NCBI GenBank assembly: GCA_028224115.1
Contig: JAOIVP010000003.1
Span: 1-41,745, forward strand
Length of the DNA stretch: 41,745 nt
Source of the DNA: Candidatus Pelagibacter sp.
GTDB lineage: Bacteria > Pseudomonadota > Alphaproteobacteria > Pelagibacterales > Pelagibacteraceae
Direction: 5' to 3'
Shown one piece after another: positions 8,626 to 16,453 of this stretch (its first letter is position 1; each line of letters begins with the position of its first letter). Made by a program: the position numbers and the translations under genes. The notes under the pieces were generated by a model. That model was not told where the DNA came from, made no database searches, and saw nothing but the letters and a program-made list of their open reading frames with translations.

Positions 8626-9474
8626 ATGGGAAAATTATATAAATTTTTAAAATACTCTTTCATAACTATTTGGACAGTTTTTGTAGTGGCACCTTTTCTT
8701 TGGGCGCTTACAACTTCTTTTAAGGATTTTAATTCGGTAAATGGTGGTGCCACATATATTCCTTGGGTTGATTTTGAACCAAAATTAGAAGGTTGGAAGG
8801 TGTTAATTAAATCTCCAGCAAATGGTGGAGTTGATATAATTGAACCTTACTTCAATAGTTTATTTGTAACATGTACGGCAAGTCTCATTAGTATAGTGCT
8901 TGGAACTTTGTCAGCTTATGCACTTTCTAGATTTACATTTAAAGCTGGTTTTGTGAAAAATAATGACATTACATTTTTTTTTATTTCTCAAAGAATTATG
9001 CCACCAATTGTTTTATCAATTCCATTTTTTTTATTCTTAGGTGCAATTAATCTATTAGATAGTTTAATTGGATTAATAGTTGTTTATATCGTTTTACTAA
9101 TGCCAATTGCAGTTTGGATTATGGTCGATTTTTTTAATAAAGTTCCGAGAGAAATTGACGAAACAGCATTAATTGATGGATGTAATCCTTATCAAGCATT
9201 TTTTAAAGTAGTTTTACCTAATTCAGTGCCAGGCTTAATTGTTGCTGGAATGTTTTGTATCATATTTGGCTGGATTGATTTTTTCTTTGCATTCATATTA
9301 ACTTTTACTGAAGTACAGTTATTACCAGTAAAAATTGTAGCTTTAAATTCATCCATTACACCATGGTGGAGTTTATCTGCTTCTGCTTTAGTGTCAGTAG
9401 CTCCATTAATAATAGTTGCATTTATTGTAGAAAGATACTTGTCAAAAGGAAATTTGTCAGGAGCTATTAAGTAA
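8626..9474 (+). CDS. ABC importer permease 2 (MalG/UgpE type)
   Basis: A 282-residue permease with about six spans and its own EAA loop (ETALIDGCNPYQAFFKVVLP, about residues 179-198). The N-terminal FxWALTTSFK region and the SLISIVLGTLSAYALSRF segment are typical of MalG-type partners. The stop overlaps the start of the first ATPase gene as TAATG, so translation is coupled. It pairs with the preceding permease to form the membrane channel of the importer. Confidence 0.88.
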   Translation: MGKLYKFLKYSFITIWTVFVVAPFLWALTTSFKDFNSVNGGATYIPWVDFEPKLEGWKVLIKSPANGGVDIIEPYFNSLFVTCTASLISIVLGTLSAYALSRFTFKAGFVKNNDITFFFISQRIMPPIVLSIPFFLFLGAINLLDSLIGLIVVYIVLLMPIAVWIMVDFFNKVPREIDETALIDGCNPYQAFFKVVLPNSVPGLIVAGMFCIIFGWIDFFFAFILTFTEVQLLPVKIVALNSSITPWWSLSASALVSVAPLIIVAFIVERYLSKGNLSGAIK

Positions 9475-10553
9475 TGAATTTAATTGCTGAGAATTTATCA
9501 TATAAACCAGATGAACAATTTCATTTAAACGAAGTATCCTTTAATTTCAAAAAAGGAAATATTTATACTATTCTTGGAAGAACTTTATCGGGGAAAACAA
9601 CATTATTGAAGACTATAGCTGGGTTATTAACTCCAGATAAAGGTGAAATGCAATTTGAAGATAAGGATTTTTTAAAAGTTCCAGTCTGGGAAAGAAATAT
9701 AGCAATGGTTTATCAGCAATTTATTAATTATCCTCATCTTAATGTTTTTGAGAACGTCGCTTTCCCTCTTAAACAAAGGAAAATAGACAATCATGAAATA
9801 AATGATGTAGTTTTAAAATCACTCAAATCAGTTGGTCTAGAGGGTTATGAAAAAAGAAAAATTCAAGAATTATCAGGTGGTCAACAGCAAAGAGTTTCAC
9901 TAGCGAGATCTTTAGTAAAGAATGCAAAGATTTTACTTCTAGATGAGCCATTGGTGAATTTAGATTATAAATTAAGAGAACAGTTAAGAGAAGAATTTAA
10001 AAATATTTTTTCACAAGGTCTGTCCGAAGAGAGCATTGTTATATTTTCAACAACTGATCCAAGAGAAGCTATGGAGCTTAATGGTGAAGTAATTGTTCTT
10101 GATGAGGGAAAAGTTTTACAAGTTGGGCCTGCAAAAGAAATTTTTGAAAACCCAAAGACATTAAAAGTTGCAGAAATTTCTAATGATCCTCCAATGAATA
10201 TTTTAACAGCAAATATAGAGTCTAATAAAATTAAGTTTGAAGGAATAGAGGTAGATATTCCCAATCATTTATCTAATTTAAAGGATAATAATTTTAATTT
10301 AGGTGTTAGAGCTTCTGATATTGAATTGAACGAAAAAGGTTTTGAATTTGAAGTAGAGCTAGCTGAGATTAGTGGTTCTGAAACTTTACTTCACCTTACA
10401 AGAGGTAACACTAAACTCATTACTTCAATAGAAGAGGTTATGAATTTTAATATTCATGACAAAGTAAAAATTAATTTTAATATAGCGAAAGTTTATGCTT
10501 TTAACGAGGGTGGTATCTTAGCCTCATCACCTTTTGGAGGTTCGTATGTCTAA
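9474..10553 (+). CDS. ABC importer ATPase, GlpS-like (altered Walker A and H-loop)
   Basis: A 359-residue ATPase with a C-terminal regulatory/TOBE-like extension after about residue 240. The Walker A is GRTLSGKT (35-42) rather than GxSGxGKS/T, and the segment AMVYQQFINYPHLNVFEN is characteristic of GlpS from the rhizobial glycerol importer GlpSTPQV (recognition). The signature LSGGQ (133-137) and Walker B LLLDEP (154-159) are intact. The switch histidine is missing: the H-loop reads FSTTDPREAM where THDxxEAM is expected. The next gene encodes a partner with the opposite defect. Gene symbol left blank because the substrate may not be glycerol. Confidence 0.87.
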   Translation: MNLIAENLSYKPDEQFHLNEVSFNFKKGNIYTILGRTLSGKTTLLKTIAGLLTPDKGEMQFEDKDFLKVPVWERNIAMVYQQFINYPHLNVFENVAFPLKQRKIDNHEINDVVLKSLKSVGLEGYEKRKIQELSGGQQQRVSLARSLVKNAKILLLDEPLVNLDYKLREQLREEFKNIFSQGLSEESIVIFSTTDPREAMELNGEVIVLDEGKVLQVGPAKEIFENPKTLKVAEISNDPPMNILTANIESNKIKFEGIEVDIPNHLSNLKDNNFNLGVRASDIELNEKGFEFEVELAEISGSETLLHLTRGNTKLITSIEEVMNFNIHDKVKINFNIAKVYAFNEGGILASSPFGGSYV

Positions 10554-11619
10554 AATTGATTTAAATAAGATTTCTCATTCATATAATCCAAATGATCCAA
10601 ACCCTGTTTATGCACTGAACCCATTTTCAATGACTTGGGAAAATGGAAAAAGATATGCAATTTTAGGTCCATCAGGTTGTGGAAAAACAACAATGTTAAA
10701 TATTGTGTCAGGTTTAGTTAGACCTTCAGCTGGTAATATATTGTTTGATGATAAAGATGTAACTGATCTTAAAACAGAAAGCAGAAACATAGCTCAAGTA
10801 TTCCAATTTCCAGTAATTTATAACACAATGAGTGTTTATGAGAATTTAGCTTTTCCATTAAAATGTAGAGATTTTTCAAAAGATAAAATTGATGAAAGAG
10901 TTAAATCTGTTGCAGATACTTTAAATCTAGAGTCTTTTTTAAATTCACCTGCAAGAAAATTAACTGCAGACCAAAAACAATTAATATCTCTTGGAAGGGG
11001 ATTAGTTAGAGAAGATGTGGCGGCGGTTTTAATGGATGAGCCATTAACAGTGATCGACCCTGATCTAAAATTTAGATTAAGAAGAAAGCTAAAAGAGATC
11101 AATGAGGAGTTTAAAACAACACTAGTTTATGTAACTCACGACCAAAACGAAGCCATGACTTTTGCTGATAACATAATAGTTATGAGTGAAGGTGAAGTTG
11201 TTCAAGCTGGAACACCAAAAGAGTTATTTGAGAGACCCAATACTACTTTTGTAGGATATTTTATTGGTTCACCAGCAATGAACCTGTTTGAGACCGAAGC
11301 ATCTTCAAATGATAGTGTTAAGATTAACGATACAATAATTAAAACAAATACTAATTTAACTAACTTAAAAGATAAAAAGATTAAATTGGGAGTTAGATCT
11401 GAATTTATTAAGATTGCTGATAATCAAAAAGAAAACTTAATAAGTGTTAATGTAGACAAAGTTGAAGATCTTGGAAACTATAAACTGTTAACTGCTAAAA
11501 TGGGAAACCTTACTATTAAATCGAAAATTAAAAGAGAAACTGAGGTGCCTTCTAGCAATGTAAAATTACATATTCCAGCTGAAAAATGCTGTGTTTATGA
11601 AAATGAAAAATTAATATAG
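10546..11619 (+). CDS. ABC importer ATPase, GlpT-like (degenerate signature motif)
   Basis: I start at ATG 10546, five bases behind GGAGG and eight bases inside the previous gene; this gives 357 residues. Walker A (GPSGCGKT, 41-48), Walker B (VLMDEP, 161-166) and the H-loop (VTHDQNEAM, His198) are canonical. The ABC signature is replaced by LTADQKQ (139-145). That replacement, with NIAQVFQFPVIYNTM and a Walker B followed by LTVIDP, is the pattern I know from GlpT of rhizobial glycerol importers. Together with the GlpS-like partner it would form a heterodimer with one intact and one degenerate ATP site. A C-terminal regulatory domain follows residue 240. It is the last gene of the importer operon. 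Confidence 0.88.
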   Translation: MSKIDLNKISHSYNPNDPNPVYALNPFSMTWENGKRYAILGPSGCGKTTMLNIVSGLVRPSAGNILFDDKDVTDLKTESRNIAQVFQFPVIYNTMSVYENLAFPLKCRDFSKDKIDERVKSVADTLNLESFLNSPARKLTADQKQLISLGRGLVREDVAAVLMDEPLTVIDPDLKFRLRRKLKEINEEFKTTLVYVTHDQNEAMTFADNIIVMSEGEVVQAGTPKELFERPNTTFVGYFIGSPAMNLFETEASSNDSVKINDTIIKTNTNLTNLKDKKIKLGVRSEFIKIADNQKENLISVNVDKVEDLGNYKLLTAKMGNLTIKSKIKRETEVPSSNVKLHIPAEKCCVYENEKLI

Positions 11620-11700
11620 GTAAATTATTCCACCTAAGATTGTATTTTTCCCTAAAATGGTATGGAGGCAATCTGCCCACTTATTTTAGAAAGACTCTAA

Positions 11701-11737
11701 TATAATTTTGTGATTAACTCGTTGAAGTTAATTAACT
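11701..11737 (+). promoter_or_regulatory. Candidate promoter and dyad upstream of the TRAP operon
   Basis: The 134-base gap before the TRAP binding-protein gene contains a perfect TATAAT (11701-11706) without a convincing -35 box. About seven bases downstream, where transcription would begin, is ATTAACT-CGTTGA-AGTTAAT (11713-11719 with 11726-11732), a seven-base-pair inverted repeat. Its right arm is also half of the 12-base palindrome AGTTAATTAACT (11726-11737). The two overlapping dyads could be an operator or a 5' mRNA hairpin. A strong ribosome site GAGGAGAG (11741-11748) precedes ATG 11754. Confidence 0.4.
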
Positions 11738-11753
11738 TAAGAGGAGAGAACAA

Positions 11754-12911
11754 ATGATTAAAAATAAAAAATCATTGAAGGGTTCAAAAACACCTTCAAG
11801 ACGTAAGTTCTTCAAAGCAGCAGCAGCAACAGGTGCAGCAGCAGCAACAGCTGTGGCAATGCCTAATGTAGCTTTTGGTGCTCCATTAACTTTAAAGATG
11901 CAAGCAGCTTGGCCTTCAGGCGCTAATATCTTTTTTGAAATGGCAGGAGATTACGCAAAAATGGTTAGCGATATGTCAGGTGGAGAACTAAAAATTGATC
12001 TTCAGCCTGTTGGCGCAATTGTAAAAACTTCAGAAATTGGACAAGCAGTAAGTTCAGGTGTAGTTGATATGGGTCACTGGGTGACTGCATATTGGTATGG
12101 TAAAAATGCTGCGGCTTCACTTTTTGGAACTGGTCCTTCATACGGAATGTCATCTCAAGAAGTTATGGGATGGATGGAGTATGGTGGAGGAAGAGCATTA
12201 TACGAAGAAGCAGTTAAAAGTGTAGGATTTAACTACACTGGTTTCTTCCATATGCCTATGCCAGCTCAACCATTTGGATGGTTTAAAAAGAATGTAACTA
12301 AAGTATCTGATGTTAAAGGTATGAAGTATAGAACAGTTGGTCTTGCGACTAACGTTTTAACTGCTATGGGAATGGTCGTGAGACAATTACCAGGTGGTGA
12401 AATCCAACCAGCGATGAAAACTGGTTTGATTGATGCTGCAGAGTTTAACAACCCTACATCAGACTCACAGTTTGGAATGCAAGATGTCTCTAAACACTAT
12501 CACTTAGGAAGTTTTCACCAATCTCAGGAGATGTTTGAAATTCCTATGAATACTAAGAGACTGAATAGCCTTTCACCTGCCCATCAAGCTATCTTGAGAA
12601 ATGCTGCTTATGCTGCTAATTCAGATAACTACTTCAAAGCACTAGTTAGATATTCAACTGACTTAGCTAAATTGATGAATGAGCATAAGGTTAATGTTTA
12701 CCAAACATCTGACGCTATCTTAGCTGAACAGTTAAAAGGTTGGGATAAAATTGTTGGTGAGTTTTCTGCTAAAGATGCTTTCTTTAAGAAAGTAGTAGAT
12801 TCTCAAAAAGCATACGCTAAGAGAACAATGAAGTATCTGTTGATGAATCAACCGAACTACAAATTAGCTTATGAAAATGAGTTTGGTCCAATTGGAAAAG
12901 TTAAAATTTAA
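11754..12911 (+). CDS. dctP: TRAP transporter substrate-binding protein DctP (TakP type)
   Basis: A 385-residue protein with a twin-arginine signal (SRRKFFKAAAATG at about 16-28, cleavage near AFG-A), so it should be exported folded. The mature region is a TRAP DctP-family binding protein of the TakP branch. It has the MKYRTVG segment, whose arginine normally binds the substrate carboxylate, and GGEIQPAMKTGLIDAAEF, the equivalent of the GGDIYPALEKGTIDATEW region of TakP. TakP proteins bind 2-oxo acids, so an organic acid is the likeliest ligand, but the exact compound cannot be read off. The gene has its own promoter candidate and strong ribosome site and is separated from dctQM by a strong hairpin. 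Confidence 0.9.
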   Translation: MIKNKKSLKGSKTPSRRKFFKAAAATGAAAATAVAMPNVAFGAPLTLKMQAAWPSGANIFFEMAGDYAKMVSDMSGGELKIDLQPVGAIVKTSEIGQAVSSGVVDMGHWVTAYWYGKNAAASLFGTGPSYGMSSQEVMGWMEYGGGRALYEEAVKSVGFNYTGFFHMPMPAQPFGWFKKNVTKVSDVKGMKYRTVGLATNVLTAMGMVVRQLPGGEIQPAMKTGLIDAAEFNNPTSDSQFGMQDVSKHYHLGSFHQSQEMFEIPMNTKRLNSLSPAHQAILRNAAYAANSDNYFKALVRYSTDLAKLMNEHKVNVYQTSDAILAEQLKGWDKIVGEFSAKDAFFKKVVDSQKAYAKRTMKYLLMNQPNYKLAYENEFGPIGKVKI

Positions 12912-12934
12912 TTAACTTTTTATATATTTAAAAG

Positions 12935-12963
12935 AAGGGGGTTGAAAAACCCCCTTTTTTTTT
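12935..12963 (+). terminator. Strong hairpin with T run between dctP and dctQ
   Basis: A perfect nine-base-pair stem AAGGGGGTT (12935-12943) with AACCCCCTT (12948-12956), closed by a GAAA tetraloop (12944-12947) and followed by seven T (12957-12963). By form this is a textbook intrinsic terminator and is by far the most stable hairpin I noticed in the window. It lies inside the TRAP operon, 22 bases before dctQ, so it probably acts as a partial terminator or 3' stabiliser giving more binding protein than membrane subunits. Confidence 0.88.
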
Positions 12964-12985
12964 AATTAAATTAATATATTTTTGT

Positions 12986-13573
12986 ATGATGAAATTTTTC
13001 ATTAAATTTGCTGACACTTTAAGTACCTCAATGGGTAAAGCTTTTTCTTGGTGTATTGTAATTTTAATGGGTGGAACAGTTTATGAAGTAGTGATGGCTT
13101 ACGTTTTTAATGCACCCACTCTATGGAATTTTGATTTTAGTATGCAAATGTATGGTGCAATCCTTATGATGTCGGGCGCATATTGTCTTGCAACGGAAGC
13201 GCATGTAAGAGGTGATGTTATTTACAGATTGTTTAGTCAAAGAACTCAAGCTTGGATAGATCTAGTCCTTTATTTTTTATTTTTCTTCCCTGGTGTTATT
13301 GCTTTAGCTTTTTATGGATATGAGTATGCAGCTCTTGCATGGAAAATAAAAGAAACAAGCTGGAGTAGCCCAGCACAAATTCAAATTTATATGGTTAAAT
13401 CAATGATTCCAGCCGCAGGTGTTTTATTAATCATTCAAGGTATCAGTGAAGTATTTAGATCAATTATTTGTATTCAAACAGGTCAATGGCCAGCGAGACT
13501 TGTTGTTGCTGAAGAAACTGAGCAAGTACTTATGAGAGCAGCACAAGAAGAGGATAAAAAAAATGTTATTTAG
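12986..13573 (+). CDS. dctQ: TRAP transporter small membrane subunit DctQ
   Basis: A 195-residue protein with four hydrophobic segments, the size and plan of the DctQ small subunit. Residues WNFDFSMQMYGAILMMSGAYCL and EAHVRGDVIY match the conserved core of the family (the second is close to the usual HVRVDxL motif). ATG 12986 and 12989 are tandem start candidates; no clear Shine-Dalgarno sequence precedes them. It overlaps dctM by 11 bases, so the two membrane subunits are coupled. It would assist DctM in sodium-driven uptake of the ligand delivered by the Tat-exported binding protein. Confidence 0.88.
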   Translation: MMKFFIKFADTLSTSMGKAFSWCIVILMGGTVYEVVMAYVFNAPTLWNFDFSMQMYGAILMMSGAYCLATEAHVRGDVIYRLFSQRTQAWIDLVLYFLFFFPGVIALAFYGYEYAALAWKIKETSWSSPAQIQIYMVKSMIPAAGVLLIIQGISEVFRSIICIQTGQWPARLVVAEETEQVLMRAAQEEDKKNVI

Positions 13574-14924
13574 TCTGACAAATCCAGAAATAGCAATTTT
13601 TATGATGGGTATATTTTTGTTTGCTGTTCTTCTAGGATTTCCGATTGCTTTCACGTTAATGGCAATGGGAATTGGTTTCGGCTATTACGCTTATTACGAT
13701 GCTACCATGATGGAGCATATATTTGACAATAGAATATTTCAATTATTTGTTCAAAACACCTATACAGTGATGGACAACAATGTTCTTACAGCAGTACCAT
13801 TATTTTTATTTATGGGCTATCTCGTTGAAAGAGCAGGGATAGTTGCAAAATTATTCTTTGCAATAAGATTAGCAGCTCATAGACTTCCTGCATCGATGGC
13901 AGTTGCTGCTTTAATAACTTGTACACTATTTTCTACTGCAACAGGAATTATTGGTGCAGTTGTTACTTTAATGGGATTGCTTGCTTGGCCAGCAATGGTT
14001 AAAGCTGGATATGATAAAAAATTTGCATCAGGAATTATTTGTGCAGGTGGATGTTTAGGAATTTTAATTCCCCCAAGCATTATGTTAATTGTTTATTCAG
14101 TAATTGCACAATTATCACCACTAAGATTATTTGCAGCAGCAATATTTCCGGGTTTAATGTTAGCCGGTCTTTACATTGCTTATGCTGTTACCAGGGCTTG
14201 GTTAAATCCTTCTATTGCACCAAAACCACTAGCTGAAGATATCCCACCAAGAGCAGAAATTTTAAAAGAGGTATTGGTTTCTTTTGTTCCATTATTTGGA
14301 TTAATAATGTTAGTGCTTGGAACTATTTTGGCAGGAATTGCAACACCTGCAGAGGCAGCGGCAGCAGGTGCTTTTGGAGCAATACTTTTATCTTGGTTTT
14401 ATAAAACTCTTAAATGGCAAAGTTTTAAAGAGTCAGTTTTTTTAACAGCAAAGACTACAGCAATGATTATGTGGTTGTTCATTGGTTCTTGGACTTTTTC
14501 ATCTGTATTTTCTTATTTAGGTGGTCACGAGGTATTCGAGCATTTCTTTACATCCATAAATATAACTACTTGGCAATTTTTAATAATTACCCAAATAATA
14601 ATTTTTCTTTTAGGATGGCCATTAGAGTGGACAGAAATTTTAATTATTTTTGTTCCAATATTTTTACCATTATTAGAAGTATTTGATGTTAACCCATATT
14701 TCTTTGCAATGTTAATAGCACTTAACTTACAAACATCTTTTTTAACACCACCAATGGCCATGTCTGCCTATTATTTAAAAGGTGTTCAAAAAAATAATGT
14801 TGAACTGATGCAGATATTTGCTGGTATAATGCCATTTCTTGGTATTGTAATTTTTGCAATGTTTTTAATGTATATGTTTCCAGGAATTGCATTATGGTTA
14901 CCAGAAACATTGTTTGCAGATTAG
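13563..14924 (+). CDS. dctM: TRAP transporter large membrane subunit DctM
   Basis: A 453-residue, highly hydrophobic protein with about twelve spans. Typical DctM landmarks are visible: GFPIAFTLMAMG near the N-terminus, the VPLFLFMGYLVERAG segment, GGCLGILIPPSIMLIVYS (about 160-177), TPAEAAAAGAFGA and LNLQTSFLTPPMAM near the C-terminus. It is the sodium-coupled carrier of the TRAP system. It starts inside the end of dctQ and is followed after six bases by an amidase gene, so the amidase is probably cotranscribed. Confidence 0.92.
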   Translation: MLFSLTNPEIAIFMMGIFLFAVLLGFPIAFTLMAMGIGFGYYAYYDATMMEHIFDNRIFQLFVQNTYTVMDNNVLTAVPLFLFMGYLVERAGIVAKLFFAIRLAAHRLPASMAVAALITCTLFSTATGIIGAVVTLMGLLAWPAMVKAGYDKKFASGIICAGGCLGILIPPSIMLIVYSVIAQLSPLRLFAAAIFPGLMLAGLYIAYAVTRAWLNPSIAPKPLAEDIPPRAEILKEVLVSFVPLFGLIMLVLGTILAGIATPAEAAAAGAFGAILLSWFYKTLKWQSFKESVFLTAKTTAMIMWLFIGSWTFSSVFSYLGGHEVFEHFFTSINITTWQFLIITQIIIFLLGWPLEWTEILIIFVPIFLPLLEVFDVNPYFFAMLIALNLQTSFLTPPMAMSAYYLKGVQKNNVELMQIFAGIMPFLGIVIFAMFLMYMFPGIALWLPETLFAD

Positions 14925-14930
14925 ATAAAA

Positions 14931-16259
14931 ATGACAGATATATTTTCGCTTAAGGTTGAAGAAATTGTTTCTAAAATAAAAGATGCTCAATTAACTTCAG
15001 TAGAAGTTTGTCAAAAATACATAGAAAGAATTAATAAATTTGAAAAAGATGTAAAAGCTTGGGCTCATTTTGATAAAAAACTTTTGCTTGAAAAAGCAGA
15101 AGAGGCAGATCAACACAGAAGATCTGGTAAACCAACAGGCCCATTACACGGTATTCCTATTGCTTTAAAAGATATTATTGGAACTGTTGATATGCCAACT
15201 GAGTGTGGAACTCCTATCAGAAAAGGTAAATCTTACTCTCAAAATGCTGAAATAGTTGACTTACTTCTTTCTGCAGGAGCAATAGTCATGGGTAAAACAG
15301 CAACTTCTGAACTTGCTTATCTTGGTCCTTCAAAAACTACAAACCCACATGATTATTCAAGAACGCCAGGTGGTTCTTCTAGTGGATCAGCAGCATCTGT
15401 TGGAGCTTTTATGGCTCCATTATCAATTGGCTCACAAACTGGTGGATCAATTATAAGACCCGCATCTTATTGTGGTGTGGTTGGTTATAAACCATCATAC
15501 GGATTAATTTCAAGAAATGGAGTTTTAAAAACATCTGAAAAACTAGATCACATAGGGGTCTTTGGAAGATCAGTAGAAGATGTTGCCTTGCTCGCAAAAG
15601 TTTTAATTAAAAAAGATAGTCATGATAAAGCAACAATTTATTATTCAAGTGAAGATATGCTGAACGAAACAAAAAAAGGACCTTTGTTTGAACCAAAATT
15701 TATCTTTTATAAAACAGATCACTGGAAGCTAATTGAAAAGAAGTCTAGAGACGCTTTTGAATATTTTATTAAATCATTTAAAAAAAATATAGAAGTTTTT
15801 GATACACCTTCTTATTTTAAAGATATTCATAAATATCATCAGATAATTCATGAAACTGATTTAGCAAATAACTTTGGACTTTATTACAAGAAATACAAAA
15901 AAAAATTATCCAAATATATGCAGGATGCAATTGTAAAAGGTAATAAACATTCAGCTAAAGAATATGCTGAAGCTATAGATTTCATGAAAAGAAGCTATGA
16001 CTCTTATGAAGAAGTATTTGAGGATTATCACGGTGTTTTGACACCTTCTAGTCCAGGTGTGGCTCCCAAAGGTTTAAAAAGTACTGGCACGGCTGAATTT
16101 AATAAGGTTTGGTCATATCTTGGTACACCATGTATCTCTTTACCATTGTTGCAAGGTGAAAATAATATGCCCTTAGGAGTCCAACTTGTTGGAGCTCGTT
16201 ATGATGATCATAGATTTTTAGGTGTTGCTAATTGGCTAGAAAAGGAATGTAATAAATAA
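14931..16259 (+). CDS. Amidase-signature family hydrolase
   Basis: A 442-residue member of the amidase-signature family (Ser-cisSer-Lys hydrolases). The catalytic lysine is Lys80 in GIPIALKD, the cis-serine lies in GGSSSGSAAS (about 147-155), and the nucleophile is Ser173 in GSQTGGSIIRPA. The family includes GatA, but here there are no gatC or gatB neighbours and the middle region differs, so a small-molecule amidase is more likely. It lies six bases behind dctM, suggesting that the TRAP system imports an amide or acid processed by this enzyme, with release of ammonia for growth. The substrate is not known. Confidence 0.85.
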   Translation: MTDIFSLKVEEIVSKIKDAQLTSVEVCQKYIERINKFEKDVKAWAHFDKKLLLEKAEEADQHRRSGKPTGPLHGIPIALKDIIGTVDMPTECGTPIRKGKSYSQNAEIVDLLLSAGAIVMGKTATSELAYLGPSKTTNPHDYSRTPGGSSSGSAASVGAFMAPLSIGSQTGGSIIRPASYCGVVGYKPSYGLISRNGVLKTSEKLDHIGVFGRSVEDVALLAKVLIKKDSHDKATIYYSSEDMLNETKKGPLFEPKFIFYKTDHWKLIEKKSRDAFEYFIKSFKKNIEVFDTPSYFKDIHKYHQIIHETDLANNFGLYYKKYKKKLSKYMQDAIVKGNKHSAKEYAEAIDFMKRSYDSYEEVFEDYHGVLTPSSPGVAPKGLKSTGTAEFNKVWSYLGTPCISLPLLQGENNMPLGVQLVGARYDDHRFLGVANWLEKECNK

Positions 16260-16260
16260 A

Positions 16261-16437
16261 ATGCAAAAATTTACAACACTACTTGGCAGTTTACTTGCAG
16301 GTTCATTTCTCATTGGGTTAGCAACAACTTTGACACGATCTACTATGATAGGTTTTTTTGATGTGTTACCAGTTTATATATTAATGGCTATCGCAATATT
16401 TATGATGGTCTATGAAGCTTTCTTCGATAAAAAATAG
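16261..16437 (+). CDS. Small two-span membrane protein, unrecognised
   Basis: A 58-codon frame from ATG 16261 to TAG 16437, one base after the amidase stop. The product has two hydrophobic segments (about residues 7-22 and 33-51) joined by TLTRSTMIGFFDVLP, and ends FFDKK. It fits the operon packing of the region exactly, filling a gap that would otherwise be the longest non-coding stretch nearby (about 190 bases), which supports it being a real gene. I do not recognise the family. It could be an accessory membrane peptide for the neighbouring TRAP or DMT carrier, but there is no direct evidence. Confidence 0.6.
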   Translation: MQKFTTLLGSLLAGSFLIGLATTLTRSTMIGFFDVLPVYILMAIAIFMMVYEAFFDKK

Positions 16438-16453
16438 TTTTTAATTAAAAAAA

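Noticed and set aside
10534..10545. TTG start for the second ABC ATPase
   Set aside because: The codon overlaps the GGAGG ribosome site that properly serves ATG 10546.
11620..11753. Riboswitch upstream of the TRAP operon
   Set aside because: I could not match glycine, SAM or other riboswitch cores that I know from SAR11; only simple dyads are visible.
14931..16259. Amidase as GatA of the glutamyl-tRNA amidotransferase
   Set aside because: No gatB or gatC is adjacent, the gene is coupled to TRAP genes, and the middle region differs from GatA; a small-molecule amidase is more likely, though a search would settle it.
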